Of a stretch of DNA of 64,000 nt, positions 26,394-35,459 are shown one piece after another (position 1 is the stretch's first letter; every line of letters starts with the position of its first letter). The notes under the pieces were generated by a model that did not search any database, was not told where the DNA came from, and saw only the letters and a list, made by a program, of their open reading frames with translations. Origin of the DNA: Sphaerisporangium melleum (lineage in GTDB: Bacteria; Actinomycetota; Actinomycetes; Streptosporangiales; Streptosporangiaceae); NCBI RefSeq assembly GCF_014646695.1, contig NZ_BMNT01000018.1, positions 10,584 to 74,583 on the forward strand, written 5' to 3'. The translations under genes were made by a program, and so were the position numbers.

Positions 26394-27878
26394 TCAGTGG
26401 GCGGCGAAGGCGGGGGCCATTGGCCGGTGGGTGGTGGCGGGGGCGCAGGGGGAGGCGCCGGGTGGGCGGTGGTAGAGGGGGAGGCGGACGGTGAAGCGGG
26501 CGCCGCCGGTGTCGGCGGCGCCCGCCTCGATGCTGCCGCCGTGGGCGCGCACGATGTCACGGACGATCGCCAGGCCCAGGCCGCTGCCGCCGCTGTCGCG
26601 GCAGCGGGAGGCGTCCAGCCGGGTGAAGCGCTCGAAGATGCGCTCGCGGTCGGCCTCGGCGATGCCGTCGCCGTCGTCGCTGACCAGCAGTTCCGCGTAG
26701 CGGCCGTTGTGGCGCACTTCGACCTGGACGCCGCGCGCGGCGTGCCGCTGGGCGTTGTTGAGCAGGTTGGTGAGGACGCGGGTGATCTGGGTGCCGACGC
26801 CCATGACCACCGTTCCCCGGGCGAGCCTGAGCTCGACGGGGACCCGGTCGGTGGCGGTCCGCCGGCCGACCTCCATGCGGACCGTCTCGGCCAGGTCCAC
26901 CTCGCACACCTCCAGCGGGGTGTCCCCGCCGATCTTGGCGAGGAGCAGCAGGTCGGCCATGATGTCCTGCAGCCGGTCGACGTCGCTCAGCGTGCGGTCC
27001 AGCAGCGCGGGCAGGTCGGTGTCGGCCGGGTGCAGCCTGGCCTCCTCGAGCTGGGCGCGCAACCCCGCGACCGGGGTGCGCAGCTCGTGGGAGGCGTCCG
27101 AGGCGAACTGCCGCTGGGCGGCGAGCGCCCGCTCCATGCGGCCCTTGGCGTTCTCCAGGCGCTCCAGCGTGCCGTTGATCGTGCGGGCCAGCCGGGCGAT
27201 CTCGTCGTCGCCCTGCGGTTCGGGAACGCGGCTGCTCAGGTCGTTGACGTTGGTCGCGGCCAGTTCGGCGCGGATCGCCTCGACCGGTCGCAGGGTCCGT
27301 CCGGTGATCTTCCAGGCGGCCCACGCGGCCAGTGCGATCAGCGCCAGGACCTGGACGGCGAACAGGGCGTCGAACACCCCGGTCTTGATCCCCGGGTGGA
27401 CCGGGCCGCCCGCGTAGATCACGTTCGAGCCGGCCGCGGGAGTGACCCGCACGGCCGAAAGACGCACACAGCCCAGCGGGGCCCGGCAGACCTGCAGGTC
27501 ACGCTGCGGGTCGGCGGCCGTCGGCCGGACGGTGGACAGCGCCGGCAGGCCGGCCGCGTCGGGGGAGGCGGCGCGGACCCGCCCGTCCGGGCCGACGACC
27601 TGGATCACGTTGACCATCGGCACACTGCTGGTCACCACCGGGTCGGTCAGCCGCCCGGCCCGGTCGGCGGCGGCCATCAGGTCGGCCGCCCGCCGGGCGT
27701 CCAGCCATCCGGCGTCGGCCAGTTCCTGGCGCGTGACCATGCCCGCCAGCACCCCCGAGGGGATCAGCAGGAGCATCGAGAGCAGGGCGACCAGGGCCGT
27801 GACCCGGCCGCGTATGGAGCGCGGAGCCCAGTGAAACGCGCGGAGGCTGCGCGGGTGCCGGAACAAGGACGATCTCAT
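26394..27878 (-). CDS. Sensor histidine kinase (orphan, copy A)
   Basis: The 494-residue protein has a first membrane helix after RSIRGRVTALVALL (about residues 22-50), an extracytoplasmic sensor (about 50-165), a second helix (about 175-195), a HAMP region (ELAATNVNDLSSRVPEPQGDDEI), the DHp helix with phospho-accepting His in ASDASHELRTPV (about 263) and an HATPase domain (N box LLNNAQRHA, G1 DDGDGI, G2 GSGLGLAIV). All catalytic elements are present. ATG 27878 starts just before the basic N-terminus; GAGGAGG lies 12 nt upstream, rather far. No response regulator is adjacent. It is closely related to the kinase at 28167-29726. Confidence 0.88.
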   Translation of the reverse strand: MRSSLFRHPRSLRAFHWAPRSIRGRVTALVALLSMLLLIPSGVLAGMVTRQELADAGWLDARRAADLMAAADRAGRLTDPVVTSSVPMVNVIQVVGPDGRVRAASPDAAGLPALSTVRPTAADPQRDLQVCRAPLGCVRLSAVRVTPAAGSNVIYAGGPVHPGIKTGVFDALFAVQVLALIALAAWAAWKITGRTLRPVEAIRAELAATNVNDLSSRVPEPQGDDEIARLARTINGTLERLENAKGRMERALAAQRQFASDASHELRTPVAGLRAQLEEARLHPADTDLPALLDRTLSDVDRLQDIMADLLLLAKIGGDTPLEVCEVDLAETVRMEVGRRTATDRVPVELRLARGTVVMGVGTQITRVLTNLLNNAQRHAARGVQVEVRHNGRYAELLVSDDGDGIAEADRERIFERFTRLDASRCRDSGGSGLGLAIVRDIVRAHGGSIEAGAADTGGARFTVRLPLYHRPPGASPCAPATTHRPMAPAFAAH

Positions 27879-28166
27879 GGGTACGCGACTCCTCCTCACG
27901 GTGATCACAAGGCTGATCACGGTGCCAGCGGGGGGTGCGCCGATCTGGGCGGAGATCCGGGGAGGGGGCGAAGGGGGCGAATGTGCGCCGTGCCCGTGGC
28001 GGTCCGCCGAGCGTCCGGGGACGGCGGATGCGGTGTACGAAGGTGGATCCCGGTTCTCGTTAACCATATCAGAAGTCTCAAGAGAGTACAAATCGGACAA
28101 AACTCTGTGGCGGGCAGCGTCAGCGGCGGGTCAAAACGCCATCTGTGCCGGCGCAAGGGGCCCGTC

Positions 28167-29726
28167 TCATGCCTCCTCCTCGGGCGCTCCCGCACAGTCG
28201 CACCGGGACAGTGGCAGACGGACCACGAAGCGCGCCCCGCCATCCGGGGAGGCGTCCACGACGATCTCGCCGCCGTGACCGCGCACCACTCCATCGGCGA
28301 TGGCCAGGCCGAGCCCCGTGCCGCCCTTGTCCCGGCTGCGCGCGGCGTCCAGCCGGGTGAACCGCTGGAAGATGCGCTCGCGATCCGCCACCGCGATGCC
28401 CTCCCCGTCGTCGTCCACGACCAGCTCGGCGGACCGCTCCGCCCGGCGCACCGTCACGGTCACCGCCGTACGGGCGTGCCGCACCGCGTTGTCCAGGAGG
28501 TTGACCAGAACGCGGTCGAGCTGCGTGCGCACGGCGTGCACCCGCACGCCCGGAGTCAGCAGCAGGTCCAGGCGTGGCGCGCCCGATGGCCGCCGCGCGG
28601 TCTCGGCGCGCACCAGCTCGGCCAGGTCGACGCAGGCGCGCGGCGGGCAGGTGGCGGCGCCCACCCGATCCAGCAGCAGCAGGTCGAGGATGATCGACTG
28701 CAGCCGGTCGAGGTCTCTGAGCGAGCGGTCCAGCAACTCCCGCAGGTCGGTGTCGTCCGGATGAAGCTGAGCCTCTTCGAGCTGGGCGCGCAGGCCGGCG
28801 ACGGGAGTGCGCAGTTCGTGTGAGGCGTCGGCGGCGAACCGGCGCTGGTGCTCCAGCGCCTGCTCCGTGCGCGCCTGGGCGCGCTCCAGGCGCGAGAGCG
28901 TGCCGTTGATGGTGTGCGCCAGGCGGCTGATCTCGTCCTCGCCGGCCGGTTCGGGCACCCGGGTGCTCAGGTCGTTCACGTTGATCGCGGCCAGTTCGGC
29001 GCGGATGGCGTCGACCGGCCGCAGCGTCCGTCCGGTGACCTTCCAGGTCATCGCGGCGGCCAGCAGGATCAGGCACACCCCCTGGATGACGAAGATGGAG
29101 TCGATGATCCCGGCGGCCCCGGGCGCCGGGACCTGGCCGCCCGCGTAGACCACCGGGGAGCCGGGGGCCGGCGAGATCCGCAGCGCGGTCAGGCTCACGC
29201 AGCCCAGGTGGTGGTCGGCGCAGGTGTGCACGTCCCGCTGCGGATCGTGCGTGGAGGGCCATACGTCGGTCAACGGCGGCAGCCCCTCGGCCATGGGGGA
29301 GGCGGCGAGCACGCTGCGGTCCGGCGCGACGATCTGGATGAGTGTGACACCGGGCACCTCTGGCCTTATGGGGCGGCTCAGGCGGCCGAGGCGGTAGGCG
29401 TCCGCGACGAGTGCCGACGCCTCCCGGGCGGTGGGCCAGATGGAGCCGCGTACCGAGTGGTGGGCGACCAGGCCCGCGAGCACACCGGAGGGGATGAGCA
29501 GGAGTGTGGCGACGAGGGTGACCAGAGCCGTGACCCGGCCGCGGATGGATCGCGGGCGCGGCCACGCGTGCGGCCGGACGCGCGCCGAGATCCGCGACCA
29601 GGGACGACGTGAGGAGTCGCGCGGCCGGGGACGACCGGATGAGCAGGTGTCCGGAAAGCGGGCGTCCGCGCGGCGTCCCACTGCGGGTCCACTGCGGGCG
29701 TACACCAGGCGGATAGCGCTTTCCAT
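28167..29726 (-). CDS. Sensor histidine kinase (orphan, copy B)
   Basis: The 519-residue protein has the same plan as the neighbour at 26394: a basic N-terminus, RSIRGRVTALVTLVATLLLIPSG helix, an extracytoplasmic sensor with a conserved cysteine-containing loop (TCADHHLGCVSLTALRI), a second helix, HAMP, DHp His in ADASHELRTPV (about residue 303) and HATPase (NLLDNAVRHA, DDDGEGI, GTGLGLAIA). ATG 29726 is preceded by AAGGGGG at 8 nt. The two kinases are tandem paralogues on the same strand, 288 nt apart. Neither has a response regulator beside it, so they may share a distant partner. The ligand is unknown. Confidence 0.88.
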   Translation of the reverse strand: MESAIRLVYARSGPAVGRRADARFPDTCSSGRPRPRDSSRRPWSRISARVRPHAWPRPRSIRGRVTALVTLVATLLLIPSGVLAGLVAHHSVRGSIWPTAREASALVADAYRLGRLSRPIRPEVPGVTLIQIVAPDRSVLAASPMAEGLPPLTDVWPSTHDPQRDVHTCADHHLGCVSLTALRISPAPGSPVVYAGGQVPAPGAAGIIDSIFVIQGVCLILLAAAMTWKVTGRTLRPVDAIRAELAAINVNDLSTRVPEPAGEDEISRLAHTINGTLSRLERAQARTEQALEHQRRFAADASHELRTPVAGLRAQLEEAQLHPDDTDLRELLDRSLRDLDRLQSIILDLLLLDRVGAATCPPRACVDLAELVRAETARRPSGAPRLDLLLTPGVRVHAVRTQLDRVLVNLLDNAVRHARTAVTVTVRRAERSAELVVDDDGEGIAVADRERIFQRFTRLDAARSRDKGGTGLGLAIADGVVRGHGGEIVVDASPDGGARFVVRLPLSRCDCAGAPEEEA

Positions 29727-30114
29727 GGTACTGGCCCCCTTCGCCGAAGACTCTTCCACTTGGCCGGATCTGCCGGGACGCTTGAGTCGGGGACACGCGG
29801 AGACGGGCGCCGCTCACGGCGCCTCACCAGGGCGTTCGCCCTCGGCCCTCCCGCGTCCGTGTCCGTCGCCACGGGCGACGCGGGTTTCCGAGTTATCTGG
29901 AAGCACTCAAATTAGCACCACGCTCGTGCTTTGTAAGGTCGTCTGCTCGGGTTTTGGAGAATATGCTCCTTTCGCGGCTTGTGAATTGCCATATCCCGGC
30001 TCCCGATTGACGTCGGCTTGACTTTCCGTGATTTCCGTCATGCGCGGGGTGTGGACCGCGCGCGGCTCCGGCGGGCCCGGAAGGGGGACGGGCCCGCCGG
30101 AGCCGGCGCGCCGC
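29727..30114 (-). promoter_or_regulatory. A/T-rich spacer upstream of histidine kinase B
   Basis: No gene is seen in these 388 nt. Bases about 29885-30045 are markedly A/T-richer than the surroundings and lie upstream of the kinase at 29726, so promoter elements are likely here. A short inverted repeat, AGCAC (about 29910) with GTGCT (about 29922), is present. The other end of the spacer carries the amine-oxidase terminator at 30064-30104. Confidence 0.4.
30064..30104 (-). terminator. Strong hairpin terminator of the amine oxidase gene
   Basis: A perfect 16-bp inverted repeat has arms at 30064-30079 and 30089-30104 with a 9-nt loop. It lies 10 nt downstream of the minus-strand amine-oxidase stop. 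It is one of the strongest hairpins of the window. Confidence 0.8.
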
Positions 30115-31983
30115 TCAGGCGTTGACCTCCAGGGCGGCGCGGACGGCGGACTCCAGCGAGCCCTCGATCCAGGCGTGCTTGAGCGAGGTGTGCTCACCGG
30201 CGAAGTGCAACGGCCCCTCGGGCACCGGGATCGCCGGGTGGATCTCGGTCATCTGCCCGGGCAGGAAGACCGCGGCCTCGCCGAAGGCGTACCGGTTGCG
30301 CAGCCAGCTCTGGGTCCGGCCGTGGCCGGTGTAGAACTCGGCGACGCGGTCGCCGTGCACCTCCCGCAGGCCGCGCAGGGCGTAGGCGTACCGCTCGTCG
30401 TCGTCCATCGAGTCCCAGCGGGCGGCGTCGTCGGCCCAGACGTAGCTGGCCAGCACCACGCCGCCCTGGCTGCCCGGCACCGGGTGGGAGGGGTAGTAGG
30501 TGAACCGGTTGGCGTTGTCGGCCACCGAGCCGCCCCCGGTCACGTGGGTGACCGGCCCCGGCCGGTAGCGCGGGCCCAGCTCGCGCCGCCAGTCGTCCTC
30601 GTCGAACTCCCACCAGCGCCTGCGGAACTCCAGCAGCACCTTGGTCGCCGAGTCGTAGTGCAACTCCATGATCGCCCGCCGCTTGGCGTACGACGGCGCC
30701 GGGGTGATCTCGACGTGCCGCAGCGCGGGGAAGGGGATGGTGACGATGGCGACGTCGCCGTGGAAGGTCTCGGCGGTGCGCTGCGGCGCGGAGGAGGACT
30801 CGTCGCTCCCCTTCTCGCTGACGGTCTCGACGCGCACGCCGCCGCCGGAGGACGAGATGCGCACGGCCCGGCGGTCCAGGCGGACCTTCTCGCGCAGGCT
30901 CGCCGCCAGCCGCTCCGGCAGCAGGTGGCTGCCCCCGGCGAGCTCCCAGTAGGTGGCGGACGGGTTGACCAGGCTCCGGGTCAGGAACGTGTGCATGAAC
31001 GCCAGCGGCAGCCGCGAGGTGAGGTTCTCCAGCGTGCCGACCGCGTCGATCGCCGCCTCACCCAGCCCGGCGTGCTCGCTCAGGAAGCGGCGCATCGAGT
31101 AGCCGTCGAACTCGCGCAGCACCCGCGCCCACCCCTTGACCAGCTCGGGCAGCGGCTTGTCGACGCGGCGGCCACCGCGCACCACCGAGAAGTGGTCGCG
31201 GACCGGGTCGAGCGCCTCGTCCAGGATGCGCCCGGCGGTCCTACGGTCGCGCAGGCCGAAGGAGGCGTTGATCCTGCGCGGGTCGGCGGCGTACTGCGCG
31301 CGCCGCTGGGAGATGCCGTTGACGTGGATCCAGGTGTGGTCGAGGCGCTCGGGCGGGGTGAAGGCGCCCCTGCCGGGCCCCGAGCGCCACACCCGGCCGC
31401 CGCGCGAGGTGTAGACGACCGGGGGGACCGGGCCGCGCGGCACCGCGCCCGGCCGCACGTCGACGTTGTAGAAAGGGCGGCGCGGGATGCCGAGCTTGTC
31501 GATCAGCGCGAGGGTGAGCGGGTGGAAGTCGGGGATGCGCATCGCGCCGGCCTCGGCGTACTGGCGCGGGTCGGCGAAGCCGGTCTGGAAGGTCTTGATC
31601 CGGCCGCCGACGCGGTTGCCGTTCGCCTCGATCACCGTGACGTGGTGGCCCGCCCGCTCCAGCAGCGCCGCGGCGGCCAGCCCGGCGATGCCCGCCCCGA
31701 TGACCAGCACCTTCTTGGGCGTACGGGTGCGCGGCAGGCCCTGGTCGATGAGCACCCGCAGGTACTTCAGCTTGAGGTCGGAGCCGTCCTCGCCGACGAG
31801 CAGCAGGTCGCGCGCCACGCTCAGGCAGGTGTCCCAGCTCGGCGCGGCGGCGGCAGGGGAGGGCGCCGCGAGCGGGAGTGGAGCCGCGGCGGCCCGGGCG
31901 GGCGCCGCGGCGGCGCCCACGAGGGACCCGGCGGCGCCGAGCCCGGCCAGACGGGCGAAGCCGCGGCGGTCGATGGTCGTCAT
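30115..31983 (-). CDS. Tat-exported flavin monoamine/L-amino-acid oxidase
   Basis: The 622-residue protein has a twin-arginine leader ([18 protein letters not shown]) followed by an Ala/Pro-rich stretch. Next come the L-amino-acid-oxidase-type N-terminal segment ([25 protein letters not shown]) and the FAD-binding motif [21 protein letters not shown] (about 92-112) continuing into [10 protein letters not shown]. Near the C-terminus LHFAGEHTS is the second FAD contact. It should oxidise an amine or L-amino acid to the imine, reducing oxygen to hydrogen peroxide outside the membrane. Export through Tat fits a folded flavoprotein. AAGGGAG lies 10 nt before ATG 31983. The exact substrate cannot be told. 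Confidence 0.87.
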   Translation of the reverse strand: MTTIDRRGFARLAGLGAAGSLVGAAAAPARAAAAPLPLAAPSPAAAAPSWDTCLSVARDLLLVGEDGSDLKLKYLRVLIDQGLPRTRTPKKVLVIGAGIAGLAAAALLERAGHHVTVIEANGNRVGGRIKTFQTGFADPRQYAEAGAMRIPDFHPLTLALIDKLGIPRRPFYNVDVRPGAVPRGPVPPVVYTSRGGRVWRSGPGRGAFTPPERLDHTWIHVNGISQRRAQYAADPRRINASFGLRDRRTAGRILDEALDPVRDHFSVVRGGRRVDKPLPELVKGWARVLREFDGYSMRRFLSEHAGLGEAAIDAVGTLENLTSRLPLAFMHTFLTRSLVNPSATYWELAGGSHLLPERLAASLREKVRLDRRAVRISSSGGGVRVETVSEKGSDESSSAPQRTAETFHGDVAIVTIPFPALRHVEITPAPSYAKRRAIMELHYDSATKVLLEFRRRWWEFDEDDWRRELGPRYRPGPVTHVTGGGSVADNANRFTYYPSHPVPGSQGGVVLASYVWADDAARWDSMDDDERYAYALRGLREVHGDRVAEFYTGHGRTQSWLRNRYAFGEAAVFLPGQMTEIHPAIPVPEGPLHFAGEHTSLKHAWIEGSLESAVRAALEVNA

Positions 31984-32587
31984 CGGATGTGTGCTCCCTT
32001 AAGGAGATCGGAAACGGAGGGTAATGAAATGACCACGAAGAGTTTCCGGTCACGAAGCGCGTCCGTCCGCGCGGCGCGCCCGGCGCGCCGAGCTGGTGCC
32101 CCAATCGATCGGCGGCACGGTCGCCCGTGCCGTCCGCATGGCGGTCGTCCGAGGTGAGCGCGGCCACGTCCGCCGCGGCCATGAACGGTGCCCCGCTCAT
32201 GTCGGCCGCCCCTATGCCGGAGTGCGGGGTCGCGTGCCCCGCCCGGCGGCGGGCGGGTCCTTGAGAGGCGGCGGCGTACGTGCGGCGGCCGGGCAGAGCG
32301 GGATCGATGTCCGCGCTGCAAGGGCGCCCGCGCTCGCGAAGCCATGGACGGAGCGCCGAGGTGTGGGGTGCCCGCTGACCTGCGGAACATGTGGTCGGGC
32401 TCCGGCCTGTCGCCGGTGATTATGTGCGGCGCCCACATGGAACGGCTCGCGCGGCTCACCTAGTGTCCCCGTCACACCGACTTCGTCCGTTAACGGCTGG
32501 GCCATCCGCGGGAAACACCGCGCGTGCCGCCGGCGGAGGCGGTGCGGCCGGATCACACGACCCGATCGAGACGAGGAGGAAGGCCAC
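31984..32587. other. Divergent intergenic region without recognisable gene
   Basis: This 604-nt stretch separates the divergent amine oxidase and liv operon. The short frames inside it lack ribosome-binding sites and recognisable products. The promoters of both transcription units must lie here, but no clear -35/-10 pair or long palindrome was found. The ribosome-binding site GAGGAGGAAGG of the first liv gene is at the right end. Confidence 0.5.
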
Positions 32588-33346
32588 ATGGACGGTCCCG
32601 TCCTGCGGGCGCAGGGCCTGGCCAAGGAGTTCCGCGGCTTCCGCGCCGTCGACGGGGTGGACCTGGACGTCGCCGAGGGCAGCGTCCACGCGCTGGTCGG
32701 GCCGAACGGCGCGGGCAAGACCACGCTGTTCAACCTGCTGACCGGCTTCCTGAAGCCCAGCGCGGGCCGCATCCTGCTCGGCGACCGCGACCTCACCGGC
32801 CGGCGTCCCGAGCAGGTGGCCCGCCTCGGCGTCGCCCGGTCGTTCCAGATCACCAGCCTGTTCCCGCAGCTGACCCCGCGCGAGCACCTGGAGCTGGCCC
32901 TGGCGGGTGCGACCCGGCTCACCTGGCGGTTCTGGCGCTCCGACCGCCTGCTCGGCCGGTACGCCGGACGGGCGGCCGAGCTGCTGGACCAGGTCGGCCT
33001 GACCGCGCACGCCGCCACCCCGGCCGGCACCCTCGCCTACGGACACAAGCGGGCGCTGGAGCTGGCCCTCGCGCTGGCGCTGGACCCGCGCGTGCTGCTG
33101 CTGGACGAGCCCACCGCCGGCATGGGCGCGGAGGACATCGACCGCACCGTGGAACTGGTCAGGAAGGTCCGCGCGGGGCGCACCGTCGTCATGGTCGAGC
33201 ACAACATGAGCGTGGTGTCCAGCCTGGCCGACCGGGTGACCGTCCTGCAGAGCGGCAAGGTGCTCGTCGAGGGCCCCTACGCCGAGATCCGCCACGACCC
33301 GCGCGTCATCAGCGCCTACCTGGGAGACCCTCATGCCGAGGACTGA
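32588..33346 (+). CDS. livG: Branched-chain-amino-acid-type ABC transporter ATPase (LivG-like)
   Basis: The 252-residue ATPase has Walker A GPNGAGKTT (about residues 38-46), the LivG hallmark ARSFQITSLFPQLTPREHLELAL and Walker B RVLLLDEPTAGMG. Its signature region reads LAYGHKRALELALALA, where LivG proteins have LSYGxQRxLEIA. It energises import together with LivF, LivH, LivM and the binding protein LivK encoded downstream. A strong GAGGAGGAAGG precedes the ATG. The gene overlaps livF by 14 nt. The substrate could be an amino acid, urea, or a carboxylic or aromatic acid; transporters of this class are versatile. Confidence 0.88.
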   Translation: MDGPVLRAQGLAKEFRGFRAVDGVDLDVAEGSVHALVGPNGAGKTTLFNLLTGFLKPSAGRILLGDRDLTGRRPEQVARLGVARSFQITSLFPQLTPREHLELALAGATRLTWRFWRSDRLLGRYAGRAAELLDQVGLTAHAATPAGTLAYGHKRALELALALALDPRVLLLDEPTAGMGAEDIDRTVELVRKVRAGRTVVMVEHNMSVVSSLADRVTVLQSGKVLVEGPYAEIRHDPRVISAYLGDPHAED

Positions 33347-34049
33347 TCTCGCACCGCTGCTGGAGGTGGGCGGCCTGTCCGCCTGGTACGGCGAGGCGCA
33401 GGTGCTGCGCGAGGTGTCGCTGCGGGTGGGCGAAGGGGAGATCGTCACCCTCGTCGGCCGCAACGGCGCGGGCAAGACCACCCTGCTGCGCTGCCTGATG
33501 GGCCTGCAGGGCCGCTACAGCGGGAGCATCCGCTTCCGCGGGACCGACATCGCCCGCCTGCCGGCGCACCGGCGGGCCCGGCAGGGCCTGGGGTACGTGC
33601 CCGACGACCGCGGGGTGTACTCCACGCTCACCGTCGAGGAGAACCTGACGCTGCCACCCCGGGTCGGGCCCGACCCCTGGACGCTGCCGCAGGTCTACCA
33701 GACCTTCCCCCGGCTGGCCGAGCGGCGCGCGTTCCCCGGCACCAAGCTGTCCGGCGGCGAGCAGCAGATGCTCGCCCTGGCGCGGGTGCTGCGCATGGGG
33801 GCGCGGCTGCTGCTGTGCGACGAGCCGACCGAGGGGCTGTCCCCGCTGATCGTCCGGCAGATCGGCGAGATCCTGCGCGAGGTGAAGCGGCAGGGGACCA
33901 CCGTCCTGCTGATCGAGCAGAACGTGCACTTCGCCGCCACCGTCGCCGACCGCCACTACCTGCTCGCCGAGGGACGGGTCGTCGAGTCGCTGGACAACGA
34001 CCAGATGCGCACCCGCGAGCACGAACTGCTGGACCACCTCGGCATCTGA
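33333..34049 (+). CDS. livF: Branched-chain-amino-acid-type ABC transporter ATPase (LivF-like)
   Basis: The 238-residue ATPase has Walker A GRNGAGKTTLLRCLMG, the LivF-typical GLGYVPDDRGVYSTLTVEENL, signature LSGGEQQMLALARVL and Walker B LLLCDEPTEGLSPL. It is the second nucleotide-binding subunit of the transporter. It begins inside livG (14-nt overlap) with GGGAGA 6 nt before the ATG, so the two ATPases are cotranslated. Confidence 0.88.
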   Translation: MPRTDLAPLLEVGGLSAWYGEAQVLREVSLRVGEGEIVTLVGRNGAGKTTLLRCLMGLQGRYSGSIRFRGTDIARLPAHRRARQGLGYVPDDRGVYSTLTVEENLTLPPRVGPDPWTLPQVYQTFPRLAERRAFPGTKLSGGEQQMLALARVLRMGARLLLCDEPTEGLSPLIVRQIGEILREVKRQGTTVLLIEQNVHFAATVADRHYLLAEGRVVESLDNDQMRTREHELLDHLGI

Positions 34050-34069
34050 CGCCGATCCCCCGAAGCGGA

Positions 34070-34113
34070 GCGCGGCCGGGGACGCGCCCCTCCTTCGCAC
34101 CCCCCGGCCGCGC
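34070..34113 (+). promoter_or_regulatory. Intergenic stem-loop between livF and livK
   Basis: Arms 34070-34081 and 34102-34113 (12 bp, GC-rich) pair around a 20-nt loop in the 102-nt spacer before livK. It could attenuate transcription or protect livK mRNA ends, giving higher yield of the binding protein. That role is inferred from position. Confidence 0.4.
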
Positions 34114-34151
34114 GCAGCGAGGCCCGAACACACATGCAAGGAGACACGTAC

Positions 34152-35396
34152 ATGAGAGCTCTGGGCCGAGCGGCCGCCCTGGTGGCGGCGGGTGCCACGA
34201 TCGCCGGCTGCGCGGGCGGCCCCGGCGGCGGCGGGAGCGGGGAGAAGATCAGCGACGGCAAGGTCGTGCTGGCCGTGCTCAACGACCAGTCGGCGATCTA
34301 CGCCGACCTGTCGGGCAAGAGCAGCGTCACGGCCGTGCAGATGGCGGTCGACGACTACAAGGCCAGGTACGGCGGCAAGGCGGTCGTGAAGGACATCGAG
34401 GTGGTGTCCGCCGACCACCAGAACAAGCCGGAGGTCGCCAACTCCAAGGCGCAGGAGCTCTACGACCGGCAGAAGGCCGACGTGATCCTCGACGTGCCCT
34501 CCTCGGCGGCGGCGCTCGCGGTGGCCGGCGTCGCCAAGGGCAAGAAGAAGATCTTCATGGACATCGGCGCCGCCACCACCGAGCTGGAGGGCGCCCAGTG
34601 CAACAAGTACACCTTCCACTACGGCTATAACACGTGGATGCTGGCACACGGCACCGGCGCCACGGTGACCGAGGACGGCTCGAAGAACTGGTACATCGTC
34701 TACCCGGACTACGCGTTCGGGCAGGACATGCAGAAGAACTTCACCGCGGCGGTCAAGGACGCGGGCGGGACCGTCATCCAGGCCGACCCGGCGCCGTTCC
34801 CCAACGACAACTTCTCCACCTTCCTGCTCAAGGCGCCCGGCCTCGACCCCAAGCCGCAGGTGCTCGGCACCATGCAGGCCGGCGGTGACCTGGTCAACCT
34901 CGTCAAGCAGTACAACGAGTACAAGCTGCGCGACAAGGGCATCGGCCTGGCCGTCGGGCTGATGTTCATCACCGACATCCACTCCCTGGGCCCGGACGCG
35001 CTGGCCGGCACCAAGTTCACCGACGCCTGGTACTGGAACGCCACCCCGGAGAACCGCGCCTGGGCCGACAAGTTCCAGGCCAAGGCCGGCAAGCGGCCGA
35101 GCTTCCCCAACGCCGCCAACTACTCGGCCGCCACGCAGTACCTGGAGGCGGTGCAGCGGGCCGGCACCGACGGCGCCGACGCGGTGGTCGGGCAGCTCGA
35201 GGGCCACACGTTCGAGGACGTCTTCGCCAAGAACGCCACCATCCGCGCCCAGGACCACCTGCTGACGCACGACGTCTCACTGGCCCAGGTGAAGCCGTCC
35301 AGCGAGGTCACCGAGCCCTGGGACTACGAGAAGGTGCTCAAGCCCATCCCGGCGGACAAGGCTTTCCAGCCCGCCAGCCCCGCCTGCAAGCTCTGA
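34152..35396 (+). CDS. livK: ABC transporter substrate-binding lipoprotein (LivK-like)
   Basis: The 414-residue protein has a lipoprotein signal (MRALGRAAALVAAGATIAGC; lipobox IAGC) followed by a Gly/Ser linker and a type I periplasmic-binding fold. KVVLAVLNDQSAIYADLSG at the start and IVYPDYAFGQDM in the middle are typical of the Peripla_BP_6 family, which binds amino acids, urea, amides or aromatic acids. ATG 34152 was preferred over 34134 because AAGGAG lies 8 nt before it and the signal peptide starts there. It delivers substrate to the LivH/LivM channel. Confidence 0.88.
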   Translation: MRALGRAAALVAAGATIAGCAGGPGGGGSGEKISDGKVVLAVLNDQSAIYADLSGKSSVTAVQMAVDDYKARYGGKAVVKDIEVVSADHQNKPEVANSKAQELYDRQKADVILDVPSSAAALAVAGVAKGKKKIFMDIGAATTELEGAQCNKYTFHYGYNTWMLAHGTGATVTEDGSKNWYIVYPDYAFGQDMQKNFTAAVKDAGGTVIQADPAPFPNDNFSTFLLKAPGLDPKPQVLGTMQAGGDLVNLVKQYNEYKLRDKGIGLAVGLMFITDIHSLGPDALAGTKFTDAWYWNATPENRAWADKFQAKAGKRPSFPNAANYSAATQYLEAVQRAGTDGADAVVGQLEGHTFEDVFAKNATIRAQDHLLTHDVSLAQVKPSSEVTEPWDYEKVLKPIPADKAFQPASPACKL

Positions 35397-35404
35397 TCCG
35401 CCGC

Positions 35405-35430
35405 GTGCCCGCCGGCCGGCCGGCGGGCAC
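35405..35430 (+). promoter_or_regulatory. Perfect 26-bp palindrome between livK and livH
   Basis: Bases 35405-35430 form a perfect self-complementary sequence (two 13-nt halves, first half GTGCCCGCCGGCC), 8 nt after the livK stop. An RNA hairpin here would stabilise the livK end or act as partial terminator, lowering the permease genes relative to the binding protein. A protein-binding operator is the alternative. Confidence 0.6.
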
Positions 35431-35459
35431 GCCCGCCCCCTCGTCCCCTGGAGGTCACC

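Noticed and set aside
26184-28823. Plus-strand frame of about 880 codons opposite the histidine kinases
   Set aside because: The minus-strand kinases have complete catalytic motifs; the frame is repetitive Gly/Ala/Arg and a shadow.
32096-32463. Short plus-strand frames between the amine oxidase and liv genes
   Set aside because: No ribosome-binding site or known motif; composition typical of non-coding high-GC DNA.
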